6,524 nt of DNA from JAAYQA01 sp964510345 (GTDB taxonomy: Bacteria; Bacillota; Clostridia; Tissierellales; Peptoniphilaceae): contig CAZEBB010000061.1 in the NCBI GenBank assembly GCA_964510345.1, forward strand, positions 1 through 6,524, given 5' to 3'. Shown in pieces: positions 6,210 through 6,524 of the stretch (position 1 is the stretch's first letter; the number at the start of each line of letters is the position of its first letter). A program made the position numbers and the translations under genes. The notes beneath the pieces were generated by a model. It saw only the letters and a list, made by a program, of their open reading frames with translations. It was not told the origin of the DNA and did no database searches.

Positions 6210-6524
6210 TTATAGTTCCCTTTTCTCTTTCGCCGAGGCGAAATTAAAGTCCGCGTCGGGTTTGGGGCCGTAATACTGAAAATAGTTGACTTTGAGGTCG
6301 CCATTAAAGAGTTTGCGTTTACGGTCGGCCGGTTTGCCGTAAAGGGTTTCAAAATTCTCCATCGGAGACAGCGCATAGACGGACCATGTCGGCAGCTGTG
6401 CGAATAACTTTCCGAATTCTTTTATGAGCTGCTCCGCGCCTTCTTCGTCGCTGATGCGCTCTCCGTAGGGCGGGTTTGTAATCGCCACTCCGTACTTGTC
6501 CAAGAGATCCAAGTCTTTCACATC
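6210..6524 (-). CDS. ypsC: YpsC-like class I SAM-dependent rRNA methyltransferase, C-terminal end (runs off window edge)
   Basis: The last 104 codons of a THUMP-containing RNA methyltransferase of the YpsC/RlmL/Trm11 group, which methylate guanine N2 in rRNA or tRNA using SAM. The fragment reads through the window end with an open frame. It shows KYGVAITNPPYGERISD, whose NPPYG (fragment residues 17-21) is the N6/N2-type catalytic motif IV, then TWSVYALSP and RKRKLFNG, which match the C-terminus of Bacillus YpsC closely, and ends in a short charged tail. GTG at 6521 is an internal valine codon, not a start. The THUMP domain and SAM-binding motif I lie outside the window. The stop TAA is at 6212-6210. 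Precise methylation target cannot be told from this fragment. Confidence 0.88.
   Translation of the reverse strand, partial: DVKDLDLLDKYGVAITNPPYGERISDEEGAEQLIKEFGKLFAQLPTWSVYALSPMENFETLYGKPADRKRKLFNGDLKVNYFQYYGPKPDADFNFASAKEKREL

Overview
The window is a compact stretch of bacterial chromosome with every recognisable gene on the minus strand, so transcription runs from high to low coordinates. It suggests a Gram-positive Firmicute of class Bacilli. The evidence is a short Bacillus-type phosphoglucose isomerase, a YpsC-like RNA methyltransferase end, an RsbU/RsbP-type PP2C phosphatase, strong GGAGG-type ribosome binding sites and a T-box leader. The moderately GC-rich, spacer-poor layout would fit a relative of Alicyclobacillaceae such as Tumebacillus, but that placement is an impression and has not been tested.

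In order of transcription: (1) 6524-6210, the 3' end of a THUMP/YpsC-type class I SAM-dependent RNA methyltransferase, cut by the window edge. (2) An 85-nt spacer holding a sigma-A-like promoter (TTGTAA-N17-TACAAT) and an inverted repeat. (3) 6124-5024, a PAS + PP2C (SpoIIE/RsbU-type) serine phosphatase. (4) 5010-3739, pgi, whose Shine-Dalgarno begins at the last base of the phosphatase stop codon. (5) 3733-3224, a half-length AI-2E/PerM-family membrane protein starting 5 nt after pgi. (6) 3227-1857, a fused MEMO (LigB-like) + AMMECR1 protein joined to the previous gene by an ATGA overlap. (7) 1864-1046, the partner radical SAM enzyme AmrS, joined by an 8-nt overlap. (8) 1045-723, a non-coding stretch with a sigma-A promoter and a complete T-box riboswitch ending in a terminator. 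(9) 722-1, the first 240 codons of argG, cut by the window edge.

Genes 3-7 are packed tightly enough to be one operon. It combines a regulatory phosphatase, a central glycolytic enzyme, a truncated membrane protein and the AmmeMemoRadiSam pair, whose biochemical role is, to my knowledge, not settled. I see no intrinsic terminator between amrS and the argG leader, so the T-box terminator may also end read-through from the operon. The argG leader carries all the main T-box landmarks, and its specifier is best read as AGG (Arg), which would tie arginine synthesis to uncharged tRNA-Arg.

The points most worth checking are the clean but half-size AI-2E gene, the MEMO-AMMECR1/AmrS pair with a short AmrS, and the argG T-box specifier. 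I found no mobile element, CRISPR array, tRNA or rRNA.
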